Origin: Streptomyces sp. NBC_00878
GTDB taxonomy: Bacteria > Actinomycetota > Actinomycetes > Streptomycetales > Streptomycetaceae
Direction: 5' to 3'
Assembly: GCF_026341515.1 (NCBI RefSeq)
Contig: NZ_JAPEOK010000001.1
Span: forward strand, 2,108,001-2,172,000
Length of the DNA stretch: 64,000 nt
Shown: positions 1 through 8,693 of the stretch, one piece after another
Layout of the letters: every line of letters begins with the position of its first letter
Numbering within the stretch: the first letter of the stretch is position 1
The notes under the pieces: model-generated
The model's database searches: none
The model's input: the letters and a program-made list of their open reading frames with translations, nothing else
Told to the model about the DNA's origin: nothing
Position numbers and translations under genes: made by a program

Positions 1-132
1 GCCGATCGCGAACTCGGCGATGTCTCCGAGCAGTTGGGTCTCCGCCTCGGCCAGCATCGCGTTCCGCGACTGAGGATCCAGTTCCTCGAAGGCGCATCGG
101 CGGCTCGCGGCGTCGTACAACTGATCGGGCAT
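1..132 (-). CDS. Partial hypothetical protein (N-terminal 44 residues)
   Basis: An open frame runs leftward from an ATG at 132 and is still open at the window edge, so only the first 44 codons are seen. The peptide starts MPDQLYDAASRR and is acidic and mixed in composition, ending in a stretch rich in Ala, Glu and Leu (LAEAETQLLGDIAEFAIG). That looks more like real protein than the Arg/Pro-rich readings of the other frames. There is no good Shine-Dalgarno sequence before the ATG, and a second ATG lies inside at about codon 25. The family is not recognised. The neighbouring LysR gene on the same strand ends 82 bp upstream. Confidence 0.4.
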   Translation of the reverse strand, partial: MPDQLYDAASRRCAFEELDPQSRNAMLAEAETQLLGDIAEFAIG

Positions 133-214
133 CCGCGAATCGTAGCTCTGTCGGATATTTCACGGAGACAACCGCTGTGCCTCGGCCTGGACTTGAACCT
201 GGAGGGCTCGCGGC

Positions 215-1120
215 TCAGAGTCCGCCCCATTCGGCTGCCGCCTCGATGAGCCGGTCGCGTACGACGGTGAGTGCGGGGTTGACCGGTGTGCCGCGTCGGG
301 TGGCGACGTAGAGGGTGTTGAGCGGCGGGACCTCGGGGTGGTGGAGCTGCACGACGCGGCCCGCGGCCAGTGACGGCTCGGCAAGATAGCGCGGCAGAAC
401 GGAGATACCCGCACCCGCCTCGACCGCGGCCAGGACCGCTCGGAGGTCCGCCACGAGGAGGGCGACGGGGTTGGTGGGACGGTGGCCGAACTCGCTTCGC
501 CAGTAGCGGCGCACGATGGGCAGCTCCTCCGCGTAGGCGACGAGCGGCAGTGCGGCGAGTGCCTCCGCCGGGGCGGTACGGAGCCGCTCGGCGTCCACGG
601 TGTGGACACCGGACGGCGGGCCGACGAGCAGGAACTCCTCGTCCACGAGGGGTACGGCCAGGAGCGCCCGTTGGGTGGGGCGGACGGCGGACACGACCAG
701 GTCGAGACGGCCTTCGTCCAGCTCGACGAGCAGGTCCTGGGCCAGGCCGAGCGTCACGCGGAGGACCAGCCCGCGGCCGGTGAGCGGGGCGAGCGCGGGC
801 AGGACCCGAACGGTCATGGCCTCTGCCGCGCCGCCGATCCGCACCGTGCCACGCAGTGGCGGTTCGTTCGTCGTCGAGCCGACAGCTTCCCGGAGTCCGT
901 CCACGTGCGGGCTCACCCGGGCCGCGAGGGCGGCGGCGCGTGGGGTGGGTGCGGCTCCGTGGCGGGAGCGGACGAACAGTTGCTCACCGATCTGCTCCTC
1001 CAGCCGGGCGAGCTGACCGGTGACGGCGGGCTGGGTCACGCCCAGCCGCTGAGCGGCGGCGGAGAGGGACCCTGTCCGGTAGATCTCCAGAAATGTCGCC
1101 AGCAGGTCCAGGCTCGGCAC
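215..1120 (-). CDS. LysR-family transcriptional regulator
   Basis: A 301-residue LysR-type regulator, the usual family length. The N-terminal winged helix-turn-helix (about residues 3-62) carries the family signature around LSAAAQRLGVTQPAVTGQLA. A periplasmic-binding-protein-like effector domain fills the rest (about 75-300), with LVVSAVRP and AVEAGAGISVLP characteristic of its co-inducer lobes. I chose the GTG at 1120 because GGAAGG lies a few bases upstream; a longer reading from 1168 adds an Arg-rich, family-atypical tail. The gene lies downstream of, and on the same strand as, the DJ-1/PfpI gene, separated by 238 bp that hold a probable terminator. It is therefore probably transcribed separately. 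The effector and target genes are not evident. Confidence 0.9.
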   Translation of the reverse strand: MPSLDLLATFLEIYRTGSLSAAAQRLGVTQPAVTGQLARLEEQIGEQLFVRSRHGAAPTPRAAALAARVSPHVDGLREAVGSTTNEPPLRGTVRIGGAAEAMTVRVLPALAPLTGRGLVLRVTLGLAQDLLVELDEGRLDLVVSAVRPTQRALLAVPLVDEEFLLVGPPSGVHTVDAERLRTAPAEALAALPLVAYAEELPIVRRYWRSEFGHRPTNPVALLVADLRAVLAAVEAGAGISVLPRYLAEPSLAAGRVVQLHHPEVPPLNTLYVATRRGTPVNPALTVVRDRLIEAAAEWGGL

Positions 1121-1267
1121 GCGCCCTTCCTTCCGTCTTCCGTCAGTGGCCCAGGGGCACCGGTGCACGGTACGTGCGGCACGGCAGCTCAGTGTAGGGA
1201 GCCCGCCGCTGGGAGAGTGCGTGTGCCGGGAGCGGGCGGGATGCGGTGGGAGTGGACAGGAGCAAGT

Positions 1268-1304
1268 GGGAGCGGGCGGGTCTCACCCACTCCTGCCCGC
1301 TCCC
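1268..1304 (-). terminator. Stem-loop terminator after the DJ-1/PfpI gene
   Basis: A 10-bp perfect inverted repeat (GGGAGCGGGC at 1268-1277 and GCCCGCTCCC at 1295-1304) with a 17-nt loop sits just past the stop codon of the DJ-1/PfpI gene. There is no clear U-tract, which is usual in Streptomyces. Confidence 0.5.
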
Positions 1305-1358
1305 CCTCGCTCCCCGCTCCCCCGGCTCCCCGCTTCCCAACTGGCGCGACCCCTGGGT

Positions 1359-2060
1359 TCAGTTGGCGAGCGCCTTCAGGACGGCCTCGGCCGTGCCGGT
1401 GCTCGACTGCGGGTTCTGGCCGGTGATCAGGTTGCCGTCCACGACGACGGTGTTGCTCCAGGCCGCGCCGGTCCGCAGCACCGCGCCCTTCTCCCGCAGC
1501 CGGTCCTCGACGAAGAAGGGCGAGTTCTCGCCGAGCCCGCCCTGGTTCTCCTCCTCGTCGGTGAAGGCGGTCAGGTTCCGGCCGGCGAAGGTGAAGCCGC
1601 CGTCCTCCGTGGTGGCGCTGAGCAGGGCGGCGCCGCCATGGCAGAGGGCGGCGACCGTCGTGCCCCGCGCGTTGGCCGCGTTCAGCAGGCGGCCGAGGTC
1701 GGCGTCCTGGGCGAGGTCCGCCATCGGGGCGTGGCCGCCGGGGATGTAGATCGCGTCGTAGTCGCCGACGTTGACGTCCGACAGGGCGAGCGGCGTGGCG
1801 AGTTCATCGGCGATGCCGGCGAGGTAGGTCCGGAACTCCGCGGCGTCGGCCTCGGAGACGCCGCCCTGCTCACTGAGGCTGAGGGCGTCGACCGTGGGGC
1901 GGGCACCGGCCGGGGTGGCGATGTCCACGTCCGCGCCGGCGGCCTTGAGCACCTGGTGCGAGGCTGCGACCTCCTCGGCCCAGTAGCCGGTGGGGTGGGT
2001 GGAGCCGTCGGCCAGCTTCAGGCTGGTGGCGGCGGAGATGACCATCAGGATCTTGGACAT
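1359..2060 (-). CDS. DJ-1/PfpI (Hsp31-like) type 1 glutamine amidotransferase domain protein
   Basis: A 233-residue single-domain protein of the DJ-1/PfpI superfamily, Hsp31-like branch. It opens with SKILMVISAATS. It has IYIPGGHAPMADL in the middle and the nucleophile elbow AALCHGGAALL, in which Cys (about residue 141) and the adjoining His match the catalytic pair. Family members act as glyoxalase III/deglycase-type enzymes, chaperones or amidases on small substrates in the cytosol; which activity applies cannot be told here. No signal peptide is seen. It faces the multidomain ATPase gene across a 377-bp divergent gap that holds a clear inverted repeat, a likely regulator site. The LysR gene follows on the same strand and could be its regulator (inference). 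Confidence 0.88.
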   Translation of the reverse strand: MSKILMVISAATSLKLADGSTHPTGYWAEEVAASHQVLKAAGADVDIATPAGARPTVDALSLSEQGGVSEADAAEFRTYLAGIADELATPLALSDVNVGDYDAIYIPGGHAPMADLAQDADLGRLLNAANARGTTVAALCHGGAALLSATTEDGGFTFAGRNLTAFTDEEENQGGLGENSPFFVEDRLREKGAVLRTGAAWSNTVVVDGNLITGQNPQSSTGTAEAVLKALAN

Positions 2061-2437
2061 GGGTATGCCTGGCCTTGTCGCTAGGGGTAGCGGGACTTGT
2101 CACGCGGTGGGCCGCGTGCCGCCGCCCCTTGCGGGGCGGCTGTGGGGGCAACACCAGAATCCATCACCGATCATCCGCCGGCATCCCACTTTCCATAAGC
2201 ATTCTTATGGAGCGGTGCTTGCGCGGCATTGCCGAACAGTGCATGAGCGGCCGCCGGTTCGGAGCAGGTCGGCGCACCGCGCGCCGGGGTGAACTCACCC
2301 GCTCAAGGGCTCATTGTGTTGTCGCGTAGGCATGAAATGGCCCCATGCAACAATGCGCGACCGTAGGGCGGTCCGGGCGTGTGTGTCCTCCGCGCGGTAC
2401 ATGATCCGTTGATCCGTAACGAAGCGAAAGGTCCTCT
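2061..2437. other. Divergent intergenic region (377 bp)
   Basis: This gap separates two divergent genes and must hold both promoters. Apart from the inverted repeat at 2192-2211 I see no further gene or structured element. The right half is locally AT-richer than its surroundings. Confidence 0.6.
2192..2211. promoter_or_regulatory. Candidate operator, 8-bp inverted repeat
   Basis: TCCATAAG-CATT-CTTATGGA is a perfect 8-bp inverted repeat with a 4-bp spacer in an AT-rich patch, 132 bp upstream of the DJ-1/PfpI start. The core ATAAG-N4-CTTAT resembles LysR-type boxes. The LysR protein encoded at 215-1120 is the obvious candidate ligand, but that link is inference. Confidence 0.5.
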
Positions 2438-4510
2438 ATGAGTAGCGGCGGGGCCGGCTGGATAGGGGCTCGGGTGCAGGCGGCACGAGACCGTGTCTTC
2501 GTCGGCCGTGCGGGCGAACTGGACGTCTTTCGCTCCGCGTTGTCCGGTGACGCTCTGGACCTTGCCGTGCTCTACCTGCATGGACCCGGCGGTATCGGCA
2601 AGTCGATGCTGATGCGCCGCTTCGCCGCCGAGGCGCGGGCGGCCGGACGTGACGTGCTGGAGGTCGACGGGCGGATGACCGAGCCCACGCCCGAGGCCTT
2701 CGCCGAGGAGGCCGGTGCGGTACTCACCGGCGAGCGGGCCGTCCTGCTCATCGACACCTTCGAGCGCTGCCAAGGGCTCGAAGGCTGGCTGCGGGACAGG
2801 TTCCTGACCGACCTGCCGGCCGGGGCGCTGGTCGTCATCGCGGGGCGCCTGGCACCGGACGCCGAGTGGACCTCCGATCCCGGCTGGGCGAGTGTGATGC
2901 GGACCATGTCACTGCGCAACCTCACCCCGGGTGAGGCCGCCGACTTCCTGCACGCGCGCGGGGTGCCGGAGCGGACGCATGGCGCACTGCTGGCCTTCAC
3001 CGGCGGCCATCCCCTCGGTCTCGCGCTCGCGGCCACGGTGGCGATCCAGGACGAGGAGAGTCCCGCGGGCTGGGAGCCGACCCAGAACGTGATCGAGACG
3101 CTGCTGCCGCAGCTGACGGGTGAGGTGCCCTCCCCGACGCACCGGCGGGCGCTGGAAGTGTGCGCCCACGCGCATGTGACCACGGAGGCACTGCTGCGTA
3201 CCGTGCTCGGAGACGCCGCGGGGCCGACGTTCGCCTGGCTGCGCGAACTGCCCTTCGTCGAGTCGGCCAGGCACGGCCTGTTCCCGCACGACGTGGTCCG
3301 CGGGGCGCTGGAGGCGGACCTGCGCTGGCGTGACCCCGAGGGGTACGCGGACCTGCACGGCCGGCTCCGCCGTCACCTGTTCGACCGGATACGGACGGTG
3401 CCGGAGAGCGGGATGCTGCGTGCCGTGGGCGAGTTCCTCTACCTGTACCGCACCAACCGCTACATATCAGGCGTCACGAGCTGGCGTGACGGCGAGGTGG
3501 TGGTGCACCCCTGCGATCGGGCGGATCGCGCCTCGGTGGTCGAACTGACCGCCAGGGTGGAAGGGCCGGAGTCGGCCGGCCTGGCCCAGTTCTGGCTGGA
3601 CCGGCAGCCGGAGGCCTTCCGGGTGTACCGGTCCACGCGGAGCGGTGAGATCCTCGGGTTCTCCGCCTGGCTGCGATTGACCGAGCCGTACGGCGAAGAC
3701 GTCGACCCCGTGGTCGCGACGGCCTGGAAACACGCCCGCAGCACCGCCGTACTGCGGGACGGTGAGTACCTGGCAGTGTCCCGATTCCATGTGACCGGGG
3801 GGAACTACCCGAAGGTCTCGCCGATCGAGGACCTCCACCAGTGGCGGGCCGTGGCCGAGATCGCCCGCGCCGGGCCGCGACTGGGCTGGTCGTACATAGC
3901 CATCCGGGCCGTGGAGTTCTGGCACGACTACTTCACGAACTTCGGCTGCGTCCCGGTCGCCGATCGGCCTCGGGTCGGGGACGTCGCGTACATGCTGTTC
4001 GCCTACGACTGGCGGGCGCAGCCGCTCTCGATGTGGGCGGAACGGATGAGCCGTGTCGTGCTGACGAACGTGCCCGGCGCGTCGCGCGTGTCCAGCGCTC
4101 GCGATGAAGCGATGACCTTGGGCGCACCCCCCGAACTGACCGTACTGTCGCGGCCCGAATTCGACGCCGCCGTGCGCGACGCGCTGCGCACGCTGCGGGA
4201 CCCGGAGAAACTCAGGGTGAACCCGCTGGCCCGCAGCAGACTGGTCGTCGAACACGGGGCGGTGCTGCGGGACGTGCTGATCGAGGCCGTAGAAGCACTG
4301 GCAGAGGAACTGGGCGGCGAGAAGTACCGGCGCGCGGTGGCGGCGACCTATGTCGGTGCCGCGACCACGCAGGAATCGGCCGCGGCGCGGCTGGGGCTGC
4401 CGTTCGGTACGTACCGCAGGCATCTGGGCGGCGGAGTCGACCGCGTCTGTGACGCACTGTGGCGCCAGGAGATATTCGGAACGGCCGGTGGCGAACACCG
4501 GTTGTCGTAA
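2438..4510 (+). CDS. Multidomain ATPase with GNAT-like middle and C-terminal HTH
   Basis: A 690-residue protein. The N-terminal third is a STAND/AAA-type ATPase: after FVGRAGELDVFRSAL comes a Walker A motif GPGGIGKS (residues 49-56) and a Walker B-like VLLIDTFERC. The segment around residues 370-560 (EILGFSAWLRLTE, then GPRLGWSYIAIRAVEFWHDYFTNFG) reads like a GNAT acetyltransferase-type fold, but I cannot identify its motifs with certainty. The last 90 residues (TTQESAAARLGLPFGTYRRHLGGGVDRVCDAL) look like a sigma-70 region-4-like helix-turn-helix. Such chimeras occur in Streptomyces as uncharacterised ATP-binding proteins. A 29-nt direct repeat overlaps the stop codon. It is convergent with the sigma-factor gene across a strong terminator. 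The function is unknown; a signalling or regulatory role is inferred. Confidence 0.8.
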   Translation: MSSGGAGWIGARVQAARDRVFVGRAGELDVFRSALSGDALDLAVLYLHGPGGIGKSMLMRRFAAEARAAGRDVLEVDGRMTEPTPEAFAEEAGAVLTGERAVLLIDTFERCQGLEGWLRDRFLTDLPAGALVVIAGRLAPDAEWTSDPGWASVMRTMSLRNLTPGEAADFLHARGVPERTHGALLAFTGGHPLGLALAATVAIQDEESPAGWEPTQNVIETLLPQLTGEVPSPTHRRALEVCAHAHVTTEALLRTVLGDAAGPTFAWLRELPFVESARHGLFPHDVVRGALEADLRWRDPEGYADLHGRLRRHLFDRIRTVPESGMLRAVGEFLYLYRTNRYISGVTSWRDGEVVVHPCDRADRASVVELTARVEGPESAGLAQFWLDRQPEAFRVYRSTRSGEILGFSAWLRLTEPYGEDVDPVVATAWKHARSTAVLRDGEYLAVSRFHVTGGNYPKVSPIEDLHQWRAVAEIARAGPRLGWSYIAIRAVEFWHDYFTNFGCVPVADRPRVGDVAYMLFAYDWRAQPLSMWAERMSRVVLTNVPGASRVSSARDEAMTLGAPPELTVLSRPEFDAAVRDALRTLRDPEKLRVNPLARSRLVVEHGAVLRDVLIEAVEALAEELGGEKYRRAVAATYVGAATTQESAAARLGLPFGTYRRHLGGGVDRVCDALWRQEIFGTAGGEHRLS

Positions 4511-4538
4511 CGGCCGGGAGCGAACACCGGTTGTCGTG
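4481..4538. repeat. 29-nt direct repeat (two copies) spanning a stop codon
   Basis: Units at 4481-4509 and 4510-4538 match at 26 of 29 positions. Each begins ACGGCCGG and contains GCGAACACCGGTTGTCGT. The first unit encodes the last residues of the ATPase and its stop codon; the second lies just outside the gene. Confidence 0.7.
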
Positions 4539-4560
4539 GTCATCGGGTGAGCGATCGGGT

Positions 4561-4614
4561 GTGCCCCCGCGGGTCCCCGCCCGCGTTGCCGGTCGGGGAC
4601 CCGCGGTGGGGCAC
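4561..4614. terminator. Bidirectional terminator between convergent genes
   Basis: GTGCCCC-CGCGGGTCCCCG pairs with CGGGGACCCGCGGTGGGGCAC, giving a stem of about 19 bp with a small bulge and a loop near 14 nt. It lies between the convergent ATPase and sigma-factor genes and probably ends transcripts from both sides. Confidence 0.75.
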
Positions 4615-4666
4615 GCGCGGGACACGGAGGTACGCGCGATACGGGACGCCGGCCGAGGCCGGTTCG

Positions 4667-5254
4667 TCAGACCGTGCCGTCCAGGACGCCGCGGGTTCTC
4701 AGGGCAGCCTTGAGGGCTCTGATCGCGTAGTAGGAACGGGATTTCACCGTGCCCGGAGGTACGCCCAGGTGTTCCGCGGCATCGGCCACGCTGTATCTGG
4801 AGTAGTGCATCAGCCGGATGACTTCCTCGTGCTGCGCGCTCAGTTCGCGCAGGGCGTTCCGCACCACCTGTGAGGTGAGCATCCGGTCTATGTGATCGGC
4901 GGTCGGGGTCTCCGGCCGTTCCGTCGCGGGCACCTCCGTCGGGCGTATCTGCCGCGACCGGTGGTGATCGATCACCAGGTTGCGTACGACGGTGAACAGC
5001 CAGGGGCGGGCCGCGTCCGCGTCCCGCAGGATGTCCAGGTGGTTCAACGCCCTCGCGGCGGCCTCCTGGACGACGTCCTCCGCCTGGTGCCAGTCGCCTC
5101 CGAGAAGCCGGGCCGCGTACCGCAGCAGATCCGCGCCGTGCTGTTCGTACAGTTCACGGACGAATGCCTCGCGGTCGGCGCCCTCGCTCGCCGATGCCGG
5201 AAGTGATGTGGGGGGCTCGGTGGAAGCGCCGACGGCATCCATGATGCGCCTCAT
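4667..5254 (-). CDS. ECF-type RNA polymerase sigma factor
   Basis: A 195-residue sigma-70 family factor of the extracytoplasmic-function type. Region 2 (about residues 25-95) shows LYEQHGADLLRYAARLLG, then DVVQEAAARAL and ARPWLFTVVRNLVID, the core-binding and -10 recognition helices. Region 4 (about 130-190) shows LSAQHEEVIRLMHY and YSVADAAEHLGVPPGTVKSR, the -35 recognition HTH. The ATG at 5254 is chosen because AAGGA precedes it and the domain starts soon after; a longer frame to 5536 is composition-biased. No anti-sigma factor gene adjoins it: the downstream side is a terminator and a convergent gene, and the upstream neighbour is a divergent secreted lipase, a plausible target (inference). 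Confidence 0.9.
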   Translation of the reverse strand: MRRIMDAVGASTEPPTSLPASASEGADREAFVRELYEQHGADLLRYAARLLGGDWHQAEDVVQEAAARALNHLDILRDADAARPWLFTVVRNLVIDHHRSRQIRPTEVPATERPETPTADHIDRMLTSQVVRNALRELSAQHEEVIRLMHYSRYSVADAAEHLGVPPGTVKSRSYYAIRALKAALRTRGVLDGTV

Positions 5255-5667
5255 GGCATGGAGTCCTTGTATGAGAAATGGTGCATATCGCGTGTCCACG
5301 CCTCGCGTGACATACCTACGTTCGTAGAAAGGGCTTGCCCGCAGCTTGTCATCGGATTGTCGCGGGAGCGGCAGGGGGGCGGGCGCCGGGCGGGGCAGCC
5401 CCGTCACCGCGTGGCTCGTCGAGCGCCGGTGCGGCGAAATCTGACGCACAGTGAACCGGCACGCCAGGCTCCTCGTTGAGCCAGCCGAAAGCGTCCGCGG
5501 CCCGCCGACGAGTGGGCCGCCCGCTCCGCGAGACACCGGCCGAGCCGTGTCCGTCTCCTACCGACCGGCATCCGGCCGTGGCTCTTCGGCACGCGGCGGC
5601 CAGAGGATCATCTCGCCGCATCCATCCATTTTCACGAGAAACCAGAGGCGTTGTGGCACATTTCAGG
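5255..5667. other. Divergent intergenic region between sigma factor and lipase (413 bp)
   Basis: This gap holds the promoters of the sigma-factor and lipase genes. A perfect 12-bp palindrome, CTACGTTCGTAG, lies at 5316-5327, 62 bp upstream of the sigma start, and is a candidate regulatory site. I see no convincing gene here. Confidence 0.5.
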
Positions 5668-6573
5668 ATGAAGCAACCCACCGGCAGGCGGTCACGGAAG
5701 CGCCGTGCGGTCACGGGAATCGCGGTCACCTCGGCGGCTCTGCTCACGCTGGGCGCATCGACCACGTCGACCGCGACGGCCGCCGGCGACGGACCCAACT
5801 ACGTGGCGCTCGGCGACTCCTACGCCTCCGGGGCCGGACTTGCCGGAGTGAAGGACAAGGCCTGCGACCGTACGACCGGGAGCTACGCCAGCCTGGTCGC
5901 CCGGTCCCAAGCGGTGGCGGGGCTGAACCGCGCCTTCAAGGACGTCACTTGCAGCGGTGCCACCACCCGCAGTATCTGGAACCACCAGGGCGACGCGCCT
6001 CCCCAGGCCAACGCCCTCACTCCCCACACGAAGCTCGTCACGCTGACCTTGGGCGGCAATGACGTCGGCTTCGTCAACGTGCTCACCACCTGCGCGACCG
6101 TCGCCTCGTCCGATCGGAACGGCAGCCCCTGCAAGGGGTACTTCACGGCGGGCGGCAAGGACGTCCTGGGCGAGCGCATCAACACCATGGAGGGGCGCAT
6201 CCGCGGTGTGCTCGCCGACGTCAGGCGACGCAGCCCGGACGCCAAGGTGGTCGTCGTCGGTTACCCCGCGGTCTTCCCCGACAACGGGGTCGGCTGCGCG
6301 GAAGTCCCCTTCGCCAAGGGTGACTTCGCCTTCCTGCGGGACACGACGAAGAAGCTGAACCGGGCGTTGCAGCGCCAGGCGGCGGCGGGCGGCGCGGGCA
6401 TGTCCTTCGCGGACACCTACTCGGCGACGGTTGGCCACGACATGTGCCGGCCCCGCGACCGTCGGTGGATCGAGTCCCTGACGCCTGCCGCGAACACCCT
6501 GTCCGCGCACCCCAACAGCACCGGCCAGCTCGTCATGGCATTCGCCGCGCTGGACCGGATATTCAAGCCGTAG
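5668..6573 (+). CDS. Secreted SGNH/GDSL hydrolase (lipase/esterase)
   Basis: A 301-residue exported esterase of the SGNH family. The N-terminus is a Sec-type signal peptide: a basic start (MKQPTGRRSRKRR), a hydrophobic stretch, and an Ala-rich cleavage region near residue 40. Mature-protein motifs are block I GDSYASG with the nucleophile Ser near residue 50, block III GGNDVGF, and block V SAHPN with the catalytic His near residue 280. Even-spaced Cys residues (ACDRTTG, DVTCSG, TTCATV, SPCKGY, VGCAEV, HDMCRP) fit three disulfides, as in Streptomyces secreted lipases. The ATG at 5668 is preferred, with an in-frame GTG at 5653 possible. The substrate is probably ester or phospholipid lipids outside the cell. 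It is divergent from the sigma-factor gene. Confidence 0.9.
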   Translation: MKQPTGRRSRKRRAVTGIAVTSAALLTLGASTTSTATAAGDGPNYVALGDSYASGAGLAGVKDKACDRTTGSYASLVARSQAVAGLNRAFKDVTCSGATTRSIWNHQGDAPPQANALTPHTKLVTLTLGGNDVGFVNVLTTCATVASSDRNGSPCKGYFTAGGKDVLGERINTMEGRIRGVLADVRRRSPDAKVVVVGYPAVFPDNGVGCAEVPFAKGDFAFLRDTTKKLNRALQRQAAAGGAGMSFADTYSATVGHDMCRPRDRRWIESLTPAANTLSAHPNSTGQLVMAFAALDRIFKP

Positions 6574-6580
6574 TACCGCG

Positions 6581-6616
6581 CCGACGCGTCGGTGCCGCTC
6601 CGGTGCCGACGCGTCG
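6581..6616 (+). terminator. Probable terminator after the lipase gene
   Basis: CCGACGCGTCGG and CCGACGCGTCG (6581-6592 and 6606-6616) are each self-complementary and complementary to each other, giving a stem-loop 8 nt past the lipase stop. A short imperfect (accgtc)n run follows to about 6648. Confidence 0.5.
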
Positions 6617-6839
6617 ACCGTCACCGTCACCGTCGCCGTCGCCGTCAGGTGATTTCCCGGCCGGTTGTCGCGGCGGAGGCGGGCCCGCCCACCCTCTGCC
6701 GCGACGACCGGGCCGTCACGGTTCGCAGTCTTCGTGGCCTGGAGCGAACCGGAGGCGGAGAGTGCCCGTAGTGCCTTGTGCAGGCCCAGGCGGGCCATGG
6801 CAATTCACTTCTGTTCGTATCCGGGAACCATGAGGGCGT

Positions 6840-8693
6840 ATGCAATCACATTCCGCGGCTGTCATCGCCGGGCGCACGGGCGGCGGGCTCTCCGACGCCG
6901 TGTTCGACAGAGCGGCCCAACGGCCCGGATTCGTTCAGTTGTCGCGAAGAGTGGGTGACCGCTGGATCGATATGACGGCGGGACAGTTCGCGGAAGCGGT
7001 GATGGATTTGTCCCGAGGGCTCCTGGCCCGTGACATCGCCACCGGGGACAGGGTGGGGATTCTGTCGGCGAACCGCTACGAGTGGACCCTTTTCGACTAC
7101 GCGCTGTGGACCATCGGCGCCATACCCGTACCGCTGCACCACACGTCCTCCTCCGAACAGATCGAACGGGCGCTTTCCGAGACCCGGGCTGTGGCGTGCG
7201 TCATCGAGAATGAAGAGCACAAGGAAAAGGTCGACGCGGAAACGCATCTCCTTCCGGCGCTCCGTGACATCTGGCAACTCGACAAGGGAATCGTCGACCT
7301 GCTCGTGCACGAGGGCCGACGGGTGGACGCCCGGCAGGTGGAGGAGCGACGCGACTCGGTCGGGCCGAACACCCCGGCCACGATCGTGTACACCGCCGGG
7401 ACGACCGGCGCACCCAAAGAATGCCTGATCACCCATGGAAACCTGGCAGCGCAGGCGGATGCCTTCATGCATCACACCCAGGCAACCATCCGGGCGTCAC
7501 CGAGGGGCCGGACGGCGTCGACGCTCCTCTCCCTCCCCCTTTCCCAGGTGTACGGACGCACGGCCCAGATCTGCGCGGTCAGGCATGGAGTACAACTGGC
7601 CCACAGTTCGTCGATGAAGCCGTCGACCCTGCTGGACGACCTGCGGTCGTTCCGGCCCACGCTTCTGCTCGCGGTTCCCGAGTTTTACGAGGGCATTTTT
7701 CACGCGGCTCAACTGGCCGCCGCCGAGCGGAATCGAGAAAAATCCTTCCTGCGGGCGGTGAGGACCGCCAGAGAATACGCCCTCGCACACGAGGGGCACA
7801 TCTTCGGCGACGGCCCGCGCCCCTCCGCCCGACTTCGACTGCGCCGCGCCTTCTACGATCTCCTGGTCTACCGAAAGATCCGTCGGTCGTTCGGTGGCCG
7901 GGTGCGCAACTCCATATCCGGGGGCTCATCCCTTCGGCGGGACATCGGCCTGTTCTTCTTCGGGTCGGGAATCGCCGTACACGAGGGATACGGTCTCACC
8001 GAGTCCTCCGCCGGTATTACGTGCAACCCGCCGGGCCGTATCAAATTCGGCACCGTCGGGCAGGCGATCGACGGCGTCGACATTCGCATCGCGCAGGACG
8101 GCGAGATCATGCTGCGGGGCCCGCAGATTTCCCCCGGAAGCCTGGTCGATTCCTCGCCGGAGCCGGGCGCCCGCGAGGACGGCTGGCTGCGTACCGGCGA
8201 TCTGGGCCGCTCGGACGGAGACGGCTATCTCTACATCACCGGCCGCAAGAAGACGGTCATCGTGACGAGTGGTGCTGTGCGCGTCTCCCCCGAACCGCTC
8301 GAAGAGCGTGTGCGCGCCCACGCCTTCATCGCCCAGTGTCTCCTGGTCGGTCAGGGGCGCCCCTATCTCACGGCCCTCATCACCCTCGACTGGCAGGTTG
8401 TCGAGCACCTCTTCTCGTTCACCCGGCTCGAACGCTCGGATCTGGTGCGTACGCACGTCATCCGGCAGGAGATACAGCGCGCCGTGGACCGGGCGAACGC
8501 CACCGTTCCCGGATCCGAGGCCATCCAGGACTTCCGCATCCTGTCCGACACGTTCACCGTCCGCAACGGGACGCTCACCTCGGGCCAGAGGGTCAGGCGT
8601 GCCGAGGCGGAGGCCGAGTACCGCGGCGTCATCGACGCGATGTACGGCACCGCCGACGTCACCACGGGACGGGCGGTACGCACCCATGGCTGA
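6840..8693 (+). CDS. AMP-binding acyl-CoA synthetase-like protein
   Basis: A 617-residue member of the long-chain fatty acyl-CoA synthetase (FadD15-like) branch of the ANL superfamily. Seen in order: the ATP P-loop YTAGTTGAPKECLITHGN (about residues 182-199), the A5 region HEGYGLTESSAG, the ribose-binding WLRTGDLG with GYLYITGRKKTVIVTSG, and the C-terminal domain. At the site where FadD proteins have a catalytic lysine (usually LTPTxKxKR), this protein has LTSGQRVRR, so that lysine looks replaced by arginine. This leaves its adenylating activity uncertain. The start at the ATG 6840 has no strong ribosome site. The stop overlaps the next gene by 8 nt, so the two are probably translationally coupled. 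Confidence 0.85.
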   Translation: MQSHSAAVIAGRTGGGLSDAVFDRAAQRPGFVQLSRRVGDRWIDMTAGQFAEAVMDLSRGLLARDIATGDRVGILSANRYEWTLFDYALWTIGAIPVPLHHTSSSEQIERALSETRAVACVIENEEHKEKVDAETHLLPALRDIWQLDKGIVDLLVHEGRRVDARQVEERRDSVGPNTPATIVYTAGTTGAPKECLITHGNLAAQADAFMHHTQATIRASPRGRTASTLLSLPLSQVYGRTAQICAVRHGVQLAHSSSMKPSTLLDDLRSFRPTLLLAVPEFYEGIFHAAQLAAAERNREKSFLRAVRTAREYALAHEGHIFGDGPRPSARLRLRRAFYDLLVYRKIRRSFGGRVRNSISGGSSLRRDIGLFFFGSGIAVHEGYGLTESSAGITCNPPGRIKFGTVGQAIDGVDIRIAQDGEIMLRGPQISPGSLVDSSPEPGAREDGWLRTGDLGRSDGDGYLYITGRKKTVIVTSGAVRVSPEPLEERVRAHAFIAQCLLVGQGRPYLTALITLDWQVVEHLFSFTRLERSDLVRTHVIRQEIQRAVDRANATVPGSEAIQDFRILSDTFTVRNGTLTSGQRVRRAEAEAEYRGVIDAMYGTADVTTGRAVRTHG

